Assembly (NCBI GenBank): GCA_002212985.1
Contig: NBMY01000084.1
Span: 1 to 60,261, forward strand
DNA: 60,261 bases
Source of the DNA: Sphingobacteriales bacterium TSM_CSS
GTDB taxonomy: Bacteria > Bacteroidota > Bacteroidia > Chitinophagales > UBA2359
Direction: 5' to 3'
Position 1 is the first letter of the stretch; every line of letters begins with the position of its first letter. A program made the translations under genes and the position numbers. Shown here piece by piece: positions 18,397-27,720 of the stretch. A model generated the notes under the pieces. It did no database searches and was not told the DNA's origin. It was given only the letters and a program-made list of their open reading frames with translations.

Positions 18397-18870
18397 ATGG
18401 ATATTCAAGTGCTGTACCTGCAACAAAAACCCGAAGCCGCCGCCATAATTGCCCGATGGTTTAAAGAAGAATGGCCCGATTTTTTTGCTGCGGTCAGCGA
18501 GCAAACCATAGCGGCCGATTTTTTGCAAAGAACCAACACCAACACCATTCCTATGGCTTTGCTGTCGCTCAACAACAACAGCCAAATAACCGGAACGGTT
18601 AGCATTACACACAGTTCCATCACCACTCGACCGCAGCTTGGACCTTGGTTGAGCGGTTTATACGTACAGCCCCAATTCAGGCATTGCAGCATAGCCACCC
18701 AATTAATAAAAACAGTTGAAACACTGGCGCCACAATTAGGCTGCAATTTTTTGTATGCCGGCACCAGCGTGGTGCAGTTGCTGTTTAAACAGCTAAACTG
18801 GGAAGAAATTGAAGTAACGCCATACCACGGACAACAACTATCTATATTCCGAAAAAAAATTACTCCATAA
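18397..18870 (+). CDS. GNAT family N-acetyltransferase
   Basis: A 157-aa single-domain acetyltransferase of the GNAT fold. Motif A is visible as LSGLYVQPQFRHCSIATQLI (about residues 85-104). The acetyl-CoA loop is unusual: the typical R-x-x-G-x-G/A reads RHCSIA, with Cys-Ser instead of the glycine, so activity is not certain. The C-terminal part has the usual strand with NFLYAGTSV and FKQLNWEE. The substrate is unknown. It lies between the conserved 98-aa gene and the Bax-inhibitor-like gene, all on the plus strand. Confidence 0.75.
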   Translation: MDIQVLYLQQKPEAAAIIARWFKEEWPDFFAAVSEQTIAADFLQRTNTNTIPMALLSLNNNSQITGTVSITHSSITTRPQLGPWLSGLYVQPQFRHCSIATQLIKTVETLAPQLGCNFLYAGTSVVQLLFKQLNWEEIEVTPYHGQQLSIFRKKITP

Positions 18871-18958
18871 ATTTGTCTTGCCTCACCCGAACCGGAACTA
18901 TTTTCGGGCTTTAAACGTTTTACTCATATCTATTGTAAACTAAAAATTACCCCATATA

Positions 18959-19687
18959 ATGAGAACTTCCAATCCTGCATTATCCGACAAAGTGTTTCAA
19001 AATTTGCCGGCTCCCGCCTCCTACGGGCAAAATGCCGATGTAATGACCATAAACGGCACCGTCAACAAAAGTCTTATGTTATTGGCCTTGCTGGTGCTTT
19101 CGGCTGCTTTTTCGTGGAGTATGCCAGTGCCGCTGTTTTTAATTGGCGGCGCCATTGGCGGCTTTGTAGTAGCCATGGTTACCATATTTAAAAAAGAATG
19201 GGCGCCCTACACAGCGCCGCTTTACGCCTTGTTAGAGGGTTTATGCCTTGGCGCTATTTCTGCCCTGTTTGAGGCCGAAATGGCCGGCATCGTATTTCAG
19301 GCAATTTTGCTGACCCTGGGGGTGTTTGCCACTATGCTGTTTGTGTATAAATCGGGCTACATTCAAGTAACCGATAACTTTCGCATGGGGTTGGTTGCGG
19401 CTACCGGCGGCATTGCCCTCATTTACCTTGCCACCATTGTGCTGGGTTTCTTTGGCATTCATATTCCTTATATACACGAGTCGGGGCTTATTGGCATAGG
19501 TTTTAGCCTGTTTGTAGTGGTAATTGCCGCTCTTAATCTGGTACTCGATTTCGATTTTATTGAGCAGGGCGCTTCCCGCAACCTGCCCGGTTATATGGAG
19601 TGGTACGCCTCCTTCGGGTTGTTGGTAACGCTGGTTTGGCTCTACCTCGAAATTTTGCGCCTGCTTGCCAAGCTAAACCGCCGTTAG
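18959..19687 (+). CDS. Bax inhibitor-1/YccA family integral membrane protein
   Basis: A 242-aa inner-membrane protein with about seven hydrophobic helices from residue 40 onwards. The pattern matches the YccA/Bax-inhibitor-1 group: an N-terminal soluble arm (MRTSNPALSDKVF), a helix with EGLCLGAISALFEAE, a conserved aspartate-containing helix (LNLVLDFDFIEQG) and a last helix ending LYLEILRLLAKLN. Family members modulate membrane proteases or act as pH-sensitive Ca leak channels; which applies here is not visible. A strong hairpin with a T-run follows 45 bp after the stop. Confidence 0.88.
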   Translation: MRTSNPALSDKVFQNLPAPASYGQNADVMTINGTVNKSLMLLALLVLSAAFSWSMPVPLFLIGGAIGGFVVAMVTIFKKEWAPYTAPLYALLEGLCLGAISALFEAEMAGIVFQAILLTLGVFATMLFVYKSGYIQVTDNFRMGLVAATGGIALIYLATIVLGFFGIHIPYIHESGLIGIGFSLFVVVIAALNLVLDFDFIEQGASRNLPGYMEWYASFGLLVTLVWLYLEILRLLAKLNRR

Positions 19688-19731
19688 AAAACCGTTGCTC
19701 GTAATTTCGGGTAAATTCTATACTTTTGCGC

Positions 19732-19780
19732 AGCGATGTTGCACCCTGTTTATTCAAGGCAACATCGCTGTACTTTTTTT
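19732..19780 (+). terminator. Hairpin with T7 run between the Bax-inhibitor-like gene and purU
   Basis: AGCGATGTTGC (19732-19742) pairs perfectly with GCAACATCGCT (19759-19769), and T7 lies at 19774-19780. It is most simply the terminator of the upstream gene. A TACTTTTG -7 box lies directly before it (19721-19728), so transcription could start at the hairpin, which leaves attenuation of purU possible. Confidence 0.65.
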
Positions 19781-19802
19781 ACCCGAAAACTCATTTCACC
19801 CT

Positions 19803-20639
19803 ATGGATAGTACCCATATTTTACTCATTGACTGCCCCGACGAAAAAGGGCTTGTTTTCCGAATTACCCAATCTTTATACCAACAGCAGCTCAATATTCT
19901 TAAAAACGATGAATATGTTGATCGCGATACCAACCATTTTTTTATGCGCACCGAGTTTGAGGGCAACCTTAACCCCGATAACCTCACTGCACACCTTACC
20001 CAACAACTGCCAAAAGGGGTAAACATACGGCTAAACCCCAAAAAGAAAAAAGATATTGTACTGCTGGTAACCAAAGAACACCATTGCCTTGGCGATTTGC
20101 TCATACGCTACGCCTATGACGAACTCAATGCCAACATATTGGCCGTAATGAGCAACCACAATATGCTGCAATCACTGGTAGCAAAATTCGGGGTGCCGTT
20201 TCACTACATCAGCCATGAGCATAAAACCCGCGAAGAACACGAGCAAACCGTATTGAAAGCCCTCCAAATTTACAACCCCGAATATTTGGTACTGGCAAAG
20301 TACATGCGCATACTTACCCCGCAGTTTGTGCAACACTATCCCAACCGCATCATTAACATACATCACTCGTTTTTACCCGCCTTTATAGGGGCAAACCCCT
20401 ACCGGCAGGCCTATGAGCGCGGGGTAAAAATTATAGGCGCAACCGCCCACTTTGTTAACAACAACTTAGACGAAGGACCCATTATTGATCAAAACGTTAT
20501 ACGCGTTGACCACCGTTTCAGCGCCGACGCCATGGCAAAAGCCGGCCGCGAAGTAGAAAAAGATGTTTTGGCACAGGCCCTCAAATGGGTGTTTCAGGAC
20601 CGCGTGTTTATACACGGCAACAAAACGGTTATATTTTAA
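19803..20639 (+). CDS. purU: Formyltetrahydrofolate deformylase
   Basis: A 278-aa enzyme that hydrolyses 10-formyl-THF to formate and THF, feeding formate to purine synthesis and balancing the one-carbon pool. An N-terminal ACT domain (about 1-80, LLIDCPDEKGLVFRIT) is followed by a formyltransferase domain. The catalytic set is visible: INIHHSFLPAF with the histidine, and the aspartate in NNNLDEGPIIDQ. Length is normal. The frame is open to 19695, but that region holds the hairpin at 19732-19780, so the ATG at 19803 is preferred. Confidence 0.93.
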   Translation: MDSTHILLIDCPDEKGLVFRITQSLYQQQLNILKNDEYVDRDTNHFFMRTEFEGNLNPDNLTAHLTQQLPKGVNIRLNPKKKKDIVLLVTKEHHCLGDLLIRYAYDELNANILAVMSNHNMLQSLVAKFGVPFHYISHEHKTREEHEQTVLKALQIYNPEYLVLAKYMRILTPQFVQHYPNRIINIHHSFLPAFIGANPYRQAYERGVKIIGATAHFVNNNLDEGPIIDQNVIRVDHRFSADAMAKAGREVEKDVLAQALKWVFQDRVFIHGNKTVIF

Positions 20640-20667
20640 CGCAACCCCGAAAAAAATACCGGCTCCT

Positions 20668-22143
20668 TTATGGTGTAAACTCGTAACAGCCCATATCCCA
20701 GGCGCCGTCGTTGCGCGGGTTGCCCAATAAATCGGTATTGGGGGTAATAATGGTAAAACCAAGGTCTAACTGGTAATCAGACAAGCCGGCATTAATACAG
20801 GGCGAGTCGTCGTTCAGGCGGAAATCGCGCTCAAAGGAACTTACAAACAGCGTATCCTGAAATGCCGGGTTTAGCAGGCAGGCGGTAAATATCGGGTTAT
20901 CGGCGGTGCGTTCGGTTTTTAGCAGGCAATGGTTAAAGGTGGTTACAAAATTGGGGTCGCCGCCTTCCAGTCCGTCATCCAGCAATACTTCTTCCTCTTC
21001 TGAGCCGTAAATAATACAGTTGGTAAAACCGGTTTGCGTATAGGGGAAAATATTTACCACATCGCCGGCCGGGTAATAGTTGCCAATGCGCACAATGGGG
21101 TCGCGGTGGTTAATAATGGCATTGCTGTAATTGGCAAACGTACATTGCACAAAGGTGTATTGCCCGCCGTACTCCAATTGCAGGTTGTGCCGCCCGCAGT
21201 TGTAAATTAAGCAATTATACCCTACAATGCCGGTAGAAAGCCCAATAATGCCCGAATCGAACACATCTCTGATAATGCTGTTGCCAACAATAAGGTTGGG
21301 CCGGTTATTTACCGTTACCGAGTCAACACGTATGCCAAAGAGCGAGTTTTTAATAACCGCGCCCTTAATTTCATTGTCAAAACTGGCGCTCAGCAGGTAA
21401 ATGCCGCCCCATTGGCCGGGTATGCCGTCGTAGTAATCTTCCAGGCGGGTGCCGGTAAACACCACGTTTTGGGTGGTATCGGTACCGCCGTTTACCTGCA
21501 ACGAGCCTTTTACGTACAAAATAGCGCCGTTGTGCATAAAAATCTGGCAGCCGGGGTCAATGCTCAGGCGCTTAAGCGTGTCAACAATGATGCCGTCAAA
21601 AATTACATAGGGTTTGTCGTTGGTCCAGGTAGTATCTCCGGTAGTGCCTACCAAATAGCCGTTTGGGGTTCCGGGCCCGAAAAAGTGGGCATTTTGCCCC
21701 CAAGCTACCAAAACTACCTTTTGCAGGTTGCCGTTGGTTTCAAAAAATATAGAGTCTTCCACCACAAAGGGAGTGTTTATGTCGTTGGGGTCTATGGTTA
21801 CTTCTACAAAAACATACAGGCTGTCATTTGCCCACACTTCCACATCATTAATTTCGGTACCCGAAATGCCATCTACATTTATTCTGAAAGGGGAGTTGCT
21901 GCCGCCAGCCAGTTTTACCGATGAAATATTGAGTCGTTTATTATGGCGGTTGTACAATAAAAAACTTTTGGTAGTAGAGCCCAGGGTAGTAAAAACAGTA
22001 TCAAAACCCAGCGTATCGGTAGAAAACTCCGGCCGGTCGGCCGGGTTGGTGGTTATTTCATCTTCGCGGCAGAAAGAGAATAGTAAAACAGTAAGAATTA
22101 AGAAGAAGGTTAAAGAAATAGGAGCAATTTTATGATTTTGCAT
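20668..22143 (-). CDS. Parallel beta-helix lipoprotein
   Basis: A 491-aa lipoprotein. The signal peptide ends in a lipobox with Cys25 (LLFSFC). After an N-terminal beta domain (about 30-165), the central part (about 190-440) shows repeating short beta turns rich in Asn, Gly and Ile typical of right-handed parallel beta-helix proteins (GAVIKNSLFGIRVDS, LIVGNSIIRDVFDSGI, CTFANYSNAIINHRD). The C-terminus has DLLGNPR-D-GAWDMGCYE, a common ending of such proteins in Bacteroidota. It is probably outer-membrane or surface attached. No catalytic residues are recognised. Confidence 0.85.
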   Translation of the reverse strand: MQNHKIAPISLTFFLILTVLLFSFCREDEITTNPADRPEFSTDTLGFDTVFTTLGSTTKSFLLYNRHNKRLNISSVKLAGGSNSPFRINVDGISGTEINDVEVWANDSLYVFVEVTIDPNDINTPFVVEDSIFFETNGNLQKVVLVAWGQNAHFFGPGTPNGYLVGTTGDTTWTNDKPYVIFDGIIVDTLKRLSIDPGCQIFMHNGAILYVKGSLQVNGGTDTTQNVVFTGTRLEDYYDGIPGQWGGIYLLSASFDNEIKGAVIKNSLFGIRVDSVTVNNRPNLIVGNSIIRDVFDSGIIGLSTGIVGYNCLIYNCGRHNLQLEYGGQYTFVQCTFANYSNAIINHRDPIVRIGNYYPAGDVVNIFPYTQTGFTNCIIYGSEEEEVLLDDGLEGGDPNFVTTFNHCLLKTERTADNPIFTACLLNPAFQDTLFVSSFERDFRLNDDSPCINAGLSDYQLDLGFTIITPNTDLLGNPRNDGAWDMGCYEFTP

Positions 22144-22354
22144 GTACCGATGAGTTTAATTTATACCAATGCGGCGGCGACAACAAAACCGCCTCTGTTG
22201 GTTGGGCTGTTTTTATTACACCGATGAGGTTAATGCTACATTGACCGTATAATAGCCATATAGGTTGTACGTTGCCGGCTTTGGCAGCACAAAAATACAC
22301 AAACCGAAGCACAACATAGCCATATATGGCAACTATTCACCGCAAACAAACAAC

Positions 22355-22386
22355 AAAACCCCGCAAGTTTGCACCTGCGGGGTTTT
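22355..22386 (-). terminator. Terminator of the 1225-aa T9SS gene
   Basis: AAAACCCCGCA (22355-22365) pairs perfectly with TGCGGGGTTTT (22376-22386) across a 10-nt loop. It lies 40 bp past the stop of the 22426-26103 gene and ends in a T-run on either strand. Confidence 0.8.
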
Positions 22387-22425
22387 GCGGTTTAAATGCT
22401 AAACCGTATTAGCGGCGGGTTTTGA

Positions 22426-25400
22426 TTATTGCCCTACCACTAATTTGTAGTTTTGCACTTCGCCATTGGCAGTGGTGAGGCGGGCAAAGTAAACGCCGGC
22501 CGGCAATCCACTGGCGTTAAATGGCAGGGTAACGGTTTCACCTCCGTTAACATGGCCTTTAAACAACTGCCCAACCTGCTGACCGCTAATGCTGTGCAGG
22601 GTAACGGTAGCATCGGTAGATTCGGCTACGCTAAAAGCAACATTGGTTTTATCCATAACCGGGTTGGGGTAAGCCATAATGCTGGCGCTTTCGTCGGTTT
22701 TACCACGTCCGCGGTTTTGTTTGGGAACCCAGAACCAGCCAAATGCGCTTTGACCATCGGCAGAGGTAATTGAAATCACATACCAGCCTACTATTAAGCC
22801 CGAAAGGTCTTCCGATGTAGAAGTAAAGCCAGACGGGCCTTGCCATGCAAAAGCATAAGGCGTATCGCCGCCGGCTACTGTAATATTAATAGAACCGGTG
22901 CTGCTTCCGTTATCGGCGGTAACAACTGCATTGATAATAGACAAGTCGTCTATGCTGGTTTCCAGGTTGGTAACAACCGTGCGGCAGCCCGTGGCATCGG
23001 TAATGGTAACGTAGAATACAGATTCGTCGGTGTACAGTACGTTAACGGTTCCCGGTGCAGGCACGCCATAAGTTACATACCCGTCAATATCCCATTGGTA
23101 AGACAGCGGGGTAACAAATGAACTTAACACATTTATTGTGCCATAGTTAAAGAAGGCCGATGCGCCGGTACCTGCTTCATAGATGAGGGTAAAGTCTGCT
23201 TCTAATTCACAAACCTGGCAAACGGGTTTTACCACATCAAAGGTATAAACGCAGCCACCGCTCGATAATACATCTACCGATACTGTTTGTCCGCCATCAC
23301 CCGGGTCTTCAGAGGAAAGTTCGGTTAAGAAGCCGGTGCCGGGGCAAGCCGGTGCAGCATAGCCGTAGTTGCAGAAGTTGTCGAGGGCAACAATGGTTGG
23401 CGCTTCGGGTGCGGGGTAGAAGGTAAGGTTAATTTGTCCGGCGGGTTGCATATCGCCGCTAAGGCAGGTACCCATAGCATACAGCGTAACGTTAATGGGG
23501 GTGCAACCGCCCAACTCAAAGTTAAGAGGAGCGTTTTCATCAACCATGTTGCTGTAACTGTCATCGTAGTACCAGCTTACAGCGCCTAAGCCGGCAACGC
23601 CGCCTGTTTCCAAATTGGCTTCAAATGAGGCAAAATCGGCGGGCAGGCCTTCGCAGGCAGAACCGGTAATGGTAGTGGGTATGTAGCAGGCATCGCACAT
23701 GGGTTTCACCACATCATACGTTACCGAGCAGCCGCCGTTGGTAGAAGTTACCGATACGGTAGTGCCGGTGGGCGGGTTGCCTACGGTTTCGTTGGGCGGT
23801 GTGGCCGGTGAGAACGAGGTGGCCGGGCAGGTAGCAGGTAAATAAGCATAGCTGCACACCGGGCCGCTGTTAATAAGCACAATTTGCGGCGCTTCGGGGG
23901 TGGGGTAAACAATGGCGGTCATAAAACCGGCATCAAAGAACTCGCCGGTGCTGCAGGTGCCCCTTGCATAAAGAATACGCGGTTGCGGGTTGCAGCCGGT
24001 GCCCACATAATCCAATGTAAGGTTGGGTGCAGCAGGTTGTGTCCATGCGGCATTGAGGAACCATTTAATGGTAAATGCAGAGCCATCGGCCGGGTTGCCC
24101 TGCAGGTCTTGGTACTGAATGCTGGCAGCAGCGCCGGCAAAGTCGGGGGTTTCGCCACTGCAAAGGAAATCGGTATAGGCGGCAGGCACCGAAATAACCT
24201 GTTTGCACACGCAGCGAACATCGGCATTCCAGCCCAAATCGGTAAAAACATTATCCGATTCGAAGAAGAAAGTTAAACAGCCGCTGGGGTTGGTGGCTTC
24301 AAAGGTGGTGCCTTCCCATGCAGTACCGGTAACAGGCCCTGCAAGCGGGGTGCCGGTGGGTCCAAAGGCATCCCAAACGGTCATAAAATCAAAGCCCGAT
24401 TCGATGCTGAATTCGTTGAAAGTAACTTTGGCAATATCATCAAATGGCGTATCGCCGCAAATGATGTAATATTTTCTTTCAACATCCTGGTATGGTCCGG
24501 CGGCTCCGCCGCTATCGGTAAAGGTAGCATTGCAGCTGGCAATGGTGGGTTGGGTTTCTTCAATGCAAAGGTCAAAACCTTCCTGTTCAAAGGGATCGAA
24601 TAAATCCCATGCACGCACAATATAGGTTTGTCCCGGGTTGCCCTGGAACAGCATCTGGTCTGCCTGATTATCCCAGATAATAGCGCATTGTTCGGGTGTA
24701 AATCCTGCACAGTTGCCCGAATAAATTTCAATGCCTAAGGGAGCAATAGGTGTGCCGCCAATAAAGGCAAAGAAGGTAATGTTGTCGCCGGTAAGGGTTA
24801 CCCAACCGCTGGGGGGCATCACAAAATTAAACCAAACATCGCCGCTGGTGTAGTAAGAGGCACCAAATTCATTGTCGGTACAAGACGGGCCGGGGTCGGG
24901 CGAGTCGGTAGCGCCTACGGTACCGTAAGTGCCGCAGGAGGGTACTGCCAATGAAATGCCGGTTACACATTCGTCGTTGGTGGCCGGGGGCGGCAGGGCT
25001 ACACAAGAGGCCGAAAGGGTAAATGCACCGGTGTTAGTGCCAAAACCGGCCACCATGATGTAATAAGTTGTTCCGGCAAGGGCGGCAAACTGAACGGTGG
25101 AAGGTCCAATACCGCCGCAACCATCATCATCGCCAATTACACAGGTAAAGGCGCCGCAGGAGCCGGTATAAACAAACAGTTTAGAATCGTAAGAGGTGCC
25201 GGTACACATGCTAAGGGTAACGATACTGCCATCGCCGGCAAGGGTGTACCAAACACTGCCGGCCGTACTGGCGGTAGTGGTGCAGGTGGGGCCGTTGCCC
25301 ACGTTAGAGGTTCCTACTGTGGTACCCGTTACGGTTTGCCCGCAGGTGAGGGGGTATGCGTTTATACAGTCATCGTTAGATAAGAGGCAGCTTACACTGC

Positions 25401-26103
25401 GGGTTCTGCTTGCTGTAGATGCGCCGCAGGCATTGCTTAGGTGGGTGTAGAAGCGAGCGGTTCCGGTATAGGTAGCAGTCCATGAAACAGGAGTAGTAGC
25501 GGCTGCATAAACGGTGGTTCCGGTAGCATCAGAAATGGTAATAAAGTCGGTGGCTACAGAGCTTGTAAAGGTGTAGGGCACACCGGTAGTTACAGCTACT
25601 ACAGAGTATTCACTTGCATAACCAATAGTAGTAATTACCTCGGGCGAACCTGTGCAGGCGGGGGTAAATGTGCCGGTAGGCCACTGTCCGTAAGTTGCGG
25701 CGGTACAGCCTACGGGCGGGGTATAGCAGAAGGAGGAGGAGGTAAAGGTTAAGCCGCCGGCTAAACTACCGCTTACCAGTGTGGTTCCGCCGCTGCTAAC
25801 GTTGTAGGTGGCGCAGTTGTCGTTATAAGTGCCTTGTGTTTCAATGTAGAAAGTAAAAGGCCCGTTGTTGGGCGCAGTACCGGAGGCTACATAGGTAAAG
25901 GTGCCTGCAGTAAGTACCGGACAGGTGCCCGTGAACACCGCCGTATTGGCAGCATTTCTGATTTCAAAACAGACTTCATCGAGGAAAGTTGCACATGCCC
26001 CGATGGTGACGGTGTACGTGCCCGCACACTGTGCATTTGCCTCTTTTGCGCTAAAACCCAACAGGGCTGTAGTAAAAAGAAAAAGTGTAAACAAACGTTT
26101 CAT
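22426..26103 (-). CDS. Large T9SS-secreted protein with CUB-like and PPC-like domains
   Basis: A 1225-aa exported protein. Signal peptide 1-24 (EANAQ cleavage). Then Cys-paired beta domains, including two segments typical of bacterial PPC-like domains (NDDCINAYPLTCG with WYTLAGDGS and SCGAFTCVIGDDDGCGG; NDECVTGISL with YTSGDVWFNF). A CUB-like domain follows (about 521-636, CNATFTDSGG to CLTFFFESD), then repeated segments with CP-TSF and ETVG--PTGTTVSV, and finally a type A sorting domain (from YPNPVMDKT, about 1145-1225). It is predicted at the cell surface. No enzyme motif is seen, so an adhesin or matrix role is inferred. Confidence 0.9.
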   Translation of the reverse strand: MKRLFTLFLFTTALLGFSAKEANAQCAGTYTVTIGACATFLDEVCFEIRNAANTAVFTGTCPVLTAGTFTYVASGTAPNNGPFTFYIETQGTYNDNCATYNVSSGGTTLVSGSLAGGLTFTSSSFCYTPPVGCTAATYGQWPTGTFTPACTGSPEVITTIGYASEYSVVAVTTGVPYTFTSSVATDFITISDATGTTVYAAATTPVSWTATYTGTARFYTHLSNACGASTASRTRSVSCLLSNDDCINAYPLTCGQTVTGTTVGTSNVGNGPTCTTTASTAGSVWYTLAGDGSIVTLSMCTGTSYDSKLFVYTGSCGAFTCVIGDDDGCGGIGPSTVQFAALAGTTYYIMVAGFGTNTGAFTLSASCVALPPPATNDECVTGISLAVPSCGTYGTVGATDSPDPGPSCTDNEFGASYYTSGDVWFNFVMPPSGWVTLTGDNITFFAFIGGTPIAPLGIEIYSGNCAGFTPEQCAIIWDNQADQMLFQGNPGQTYIVRAWDLFDPFEQEGFDLCIEETQPTIASCNATFTDSGGAAGPYQDVERKYYIICGDTPFDDIAKVTFNEFSIESGFDFMTVWDAFGPTGTPLAGPVTGTAWEGTTFEATNPSGCLTFFFESDNVFTDLGWNADVRCVCKQVISVPAAYTDFLCSGETPDFAGAAASIQYQDLQGNPADGSAFTIKWFLNAAWTQPAAPNLTLDYVGTGCNPQPRILYARGTCSTGEFFDAGFMTAIVYPTPEAPQIVLINSGPVCSYAYLPATCPATSFSPATPPNETVGNPPTGTTVSVTSTNGGCSVTYDVVKPMCDACYIPTTITGSACEGLPADFASFEANLETGGVAGLGAVSWYYDDSYSNMVDENAPLNFELGGCTPINVTLYAMGTCLSGDMQPAGQINLTFYPAPEAPTIVALDNFCNYGYAAPACPGTGFLTELSSEDPGDGGQTVSVDVLSSGGCVYTFDVVKPVCQVCELEADFTLIYEAGTGASAFFNYGTINVLSSFVTPLSYQWDIDGYVTYGVPAPGTVNVLYTDESVFYVTITDATGCRTVVTNLETSIDDLSIINAVVTADNGSSTGSINITVAGGDTPYAFAWQGPSGFTSTSEDLSGLIVGWYVISITSADGQSAFGWFWVPKQNRGRGKTDESASIMAYPNPVMDKTNVAFSVAESTDATVTLHSISGQQVGQLFKGHVNGGETVTLPFNASGLPAGVYFARLTTANGEVQNYKLVVGQ

Positions 26104-26177
26104 ACAAGCATGATTTAGTTTTTTAAAAATGATATTTAGTCAATATTTAGTGTAATAACTTGTTATAAGCTCATTTG

Positions 26178-26185
26178 CAAAGTTA
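26178..26185 (-). promoter_or_regulatory. -7 box TAACTTTG for the 1225-aa T9SS gene
   Basis: TAACTTTG on the minus strand fits TAnnTTTG and lies 75 bp before the start codon at 26103. No clear -33 box is visible. Confidence 0.45.
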
Positions 26186-26247
26186 TGCAACACGGGCATT
26201 TTTTTCTGCTTTTACAATTTTTTATTTTGTTTGCTACTGAAACAGGT

Positions 26248-26748
26248 TTATTGGTTTTGTTTTTGTTTTTGCAGATATTGTTTTTGTTTGGCAAACTCAA
26301 TGCTGTCTATGAGTTCTGCCTTTTTTCTGAGGGTTTTGTTTTCGGTAACCAGGGCTATATAAATGTCGGGGTTCATGCTTACTTCTGTTAGCAGCGCATC
26401 GGCATGCAAACCGGCAAATTGCGGGTAGCGTTTCCAGAAGATTTGGTACATAGTGTCTATGTTGGTGCCATTGGCTATATAATCCGGTACCTTATAGTTT
26501 GCCGGTATTTCTTCGGCAATAACTGCCCGTACAAAGGCCTTTAGGTCATCGGTTGTCATGTTCAGAATGGTTTCAACCGGGTATTTTTGGTTGTTTACCA
26601 CCACATAATCAGGTCTTTGCTGCTTTGTATTTACTACATTGCTTTCTTTTTGCTTGCATTGTAAACCAGCAAAGCACCATGCTGCAATTGCTGCAAGCAA
26701 CAACAACTTAGCGGGTTGGGTTATACCTATATTTTTTGGGTTATACAT
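26248..26748 (-). CDS. Hypothetical lipoprotein
   Basis: A 166-aa protein with a signal peptide and a lipobox at FAGLQC (Cys31). The mature part is helical, with a central segment DDLKAFVRAVIAEEIPANYKVPDYI and a Lys/Gln-rich coiled-coil tail (FAKQKQYLQKQKQNQ). No family is recognised. It is probably anchored in the periplasmic face of a membrane. It lies upstream of the 1225-aa gene but is separated from it by 144 bp holding that gene's own -7 box. Confidence 0.7.
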   Translation of the reverse strand: MYNPKNIGITQPAKLLLLAAIAAWCFAGLQCKQKESNVVNTKQQRPDYVVVNNQKYPVETILNMTTDDLKAFVRAVIAEEIPANYKVPDYIANGTNIDTMYQIFWKRYPQFAGLHADALLTEVSMNPDIYIALVTENKTLRKKAELIDSIEFAKQKQYLQKQKQNQ

Positions 26749-26833
26749 GTAACCGGATACTTTACTGCAAGATTAGCTAATTTTTACCAAACTATTACTT
26801 TTTTTGGGGTAAATTTTATGTTTTTTTAAAAAA

Positions 26834-27400
26834 TCAGGCGGCTTGCCGGCAAATATACACAAATGCCGGGGGCATGTTAAGCAGGGTAAAATGCAGTTTT
26901 ACGCTGGAAAACAGTTTTTCAAACTTTTTAAGCTGAAGCGGTGAGTAGGAGAGATGCACAAAAATGCCGCCCGATTTTAGCGTTTTGGTAACTTCTTTTT
27001 CTATGTTTCGGGCAATTTCTTTGGGCAGCACTACCAGCGGTACAGAAGAAACAATGAAATCGGCTTTTTCAAAGCCGTATAGGTTAAGGTATTCGCCTAT
27101 TTTTTCGGCGGAGTCGCATATAAGGTGCAGGCGTTTGTCGTTTACTTCTTTTTTGATGATTTCGCAGAATTTGTCGTTTATTTCAAAGGAAATAAGAACG
27201 GCATCGGGGTGCATTTTTTCAAGCAGGGCTTTGGTTATGCAGCCATCGCCGGCACCTAATTCTACAATGCACCGCGCTTTGTTAAAATCTATGGGTGCAA
27301 CAATGTTTTTTACCAAAAATTTGGAACTAAAGGTAATGGTACCTACGGTTTTAAGATTTTTGAAAGCCTCGGTGAGCAAGGTGATTTGTTTCATGTGCAT
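26834..27400 (-). CDS. Class I SAM-dependent methyltransferase (PmtA/KsgA-like)
   Basis: A 188-aa methyltransferase. The leader TITFSSKFLVKNIV and motif I VELGAGDGCITKALLEKM (about residues 45-62) match the group of bacterial phospholipid N-methyltransferases and rRNA adenine dimethylases; motif IV is VSSVPLVVLP, not the NLPY of rRNA dimethylases. A phosphatidylethanolamine N-methyltransferase-like role is therefore more likely than rRNA methylation, but this is inference. It is short for KsgA. Two start codons (27400 and 27394) are equally plausible. Confidence 0.75.
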   Translation of the reverse strand: MHMKQITLLTEAFKNLKTVGTITFSSKFLVKNIVAPIDFNKARCIVELGAGDGCITKALLEKMHPDAVLISFEINDKFCEIIKKEVNDKRLHLICDSAEKIGEYLNLYGFEKADFIVSSVPLVVLPKEIARNIEKEVTKTLKSGGIFVHLSYSPLQLKKFEKLFSSVKLHFTLLNMPPAFVYICRQAA

Positions 27401-27720
27401 GAATTTTGCGGGAGTTCTTAAAAAATGTAAACAGTGGTTGGTTGGTAGCGGGTGAGTAGTTTTTATTTGCAGCCGTTAGCAATAACCGGCAAAGCGGGTT
27501 ATTGAGCGGGGTAAAACAAAGAACAAATAACAGTTTTATGAAGATAATAAATAAAACTGCTTTAAACAGGCAAACAGGTTGCTAAGGTAGCGTTTTATTT
27601 TGTTAATCCATAGCATTTGGTTTTTTTACTGCTAAATGGGCAGTAGCATAAAAGCAAAACCCGCAACCTTGTAAAAAAGGTTGCGGGTTTAAACGGGTAA
27701 AAGGCTGAACCAACAGCGTA
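27401..27720. other. Intergenic region before the methyltransferase gene
   Basis: 320 bp without a gene. It holds the secG terminator (27657-27690) and a weak AT-rich hairpin near 27530-27560 (CAGTTTTAT/ATAAAACTG). No -7 box for the methyltransferase was found. Confidence 0.5.
27657..27690 (-). terminator. Terminator of the miaB-secG operon
   Basis: AAACCCGCAACCTT (27657-27670) pairs perfectly with AAGGTTGCGGGTTT (27677-27690), a 14-bp stem with a 6-nt loop, 30 bp past the secG stop. It marks the end of the operon here. Confidence 0.8.
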
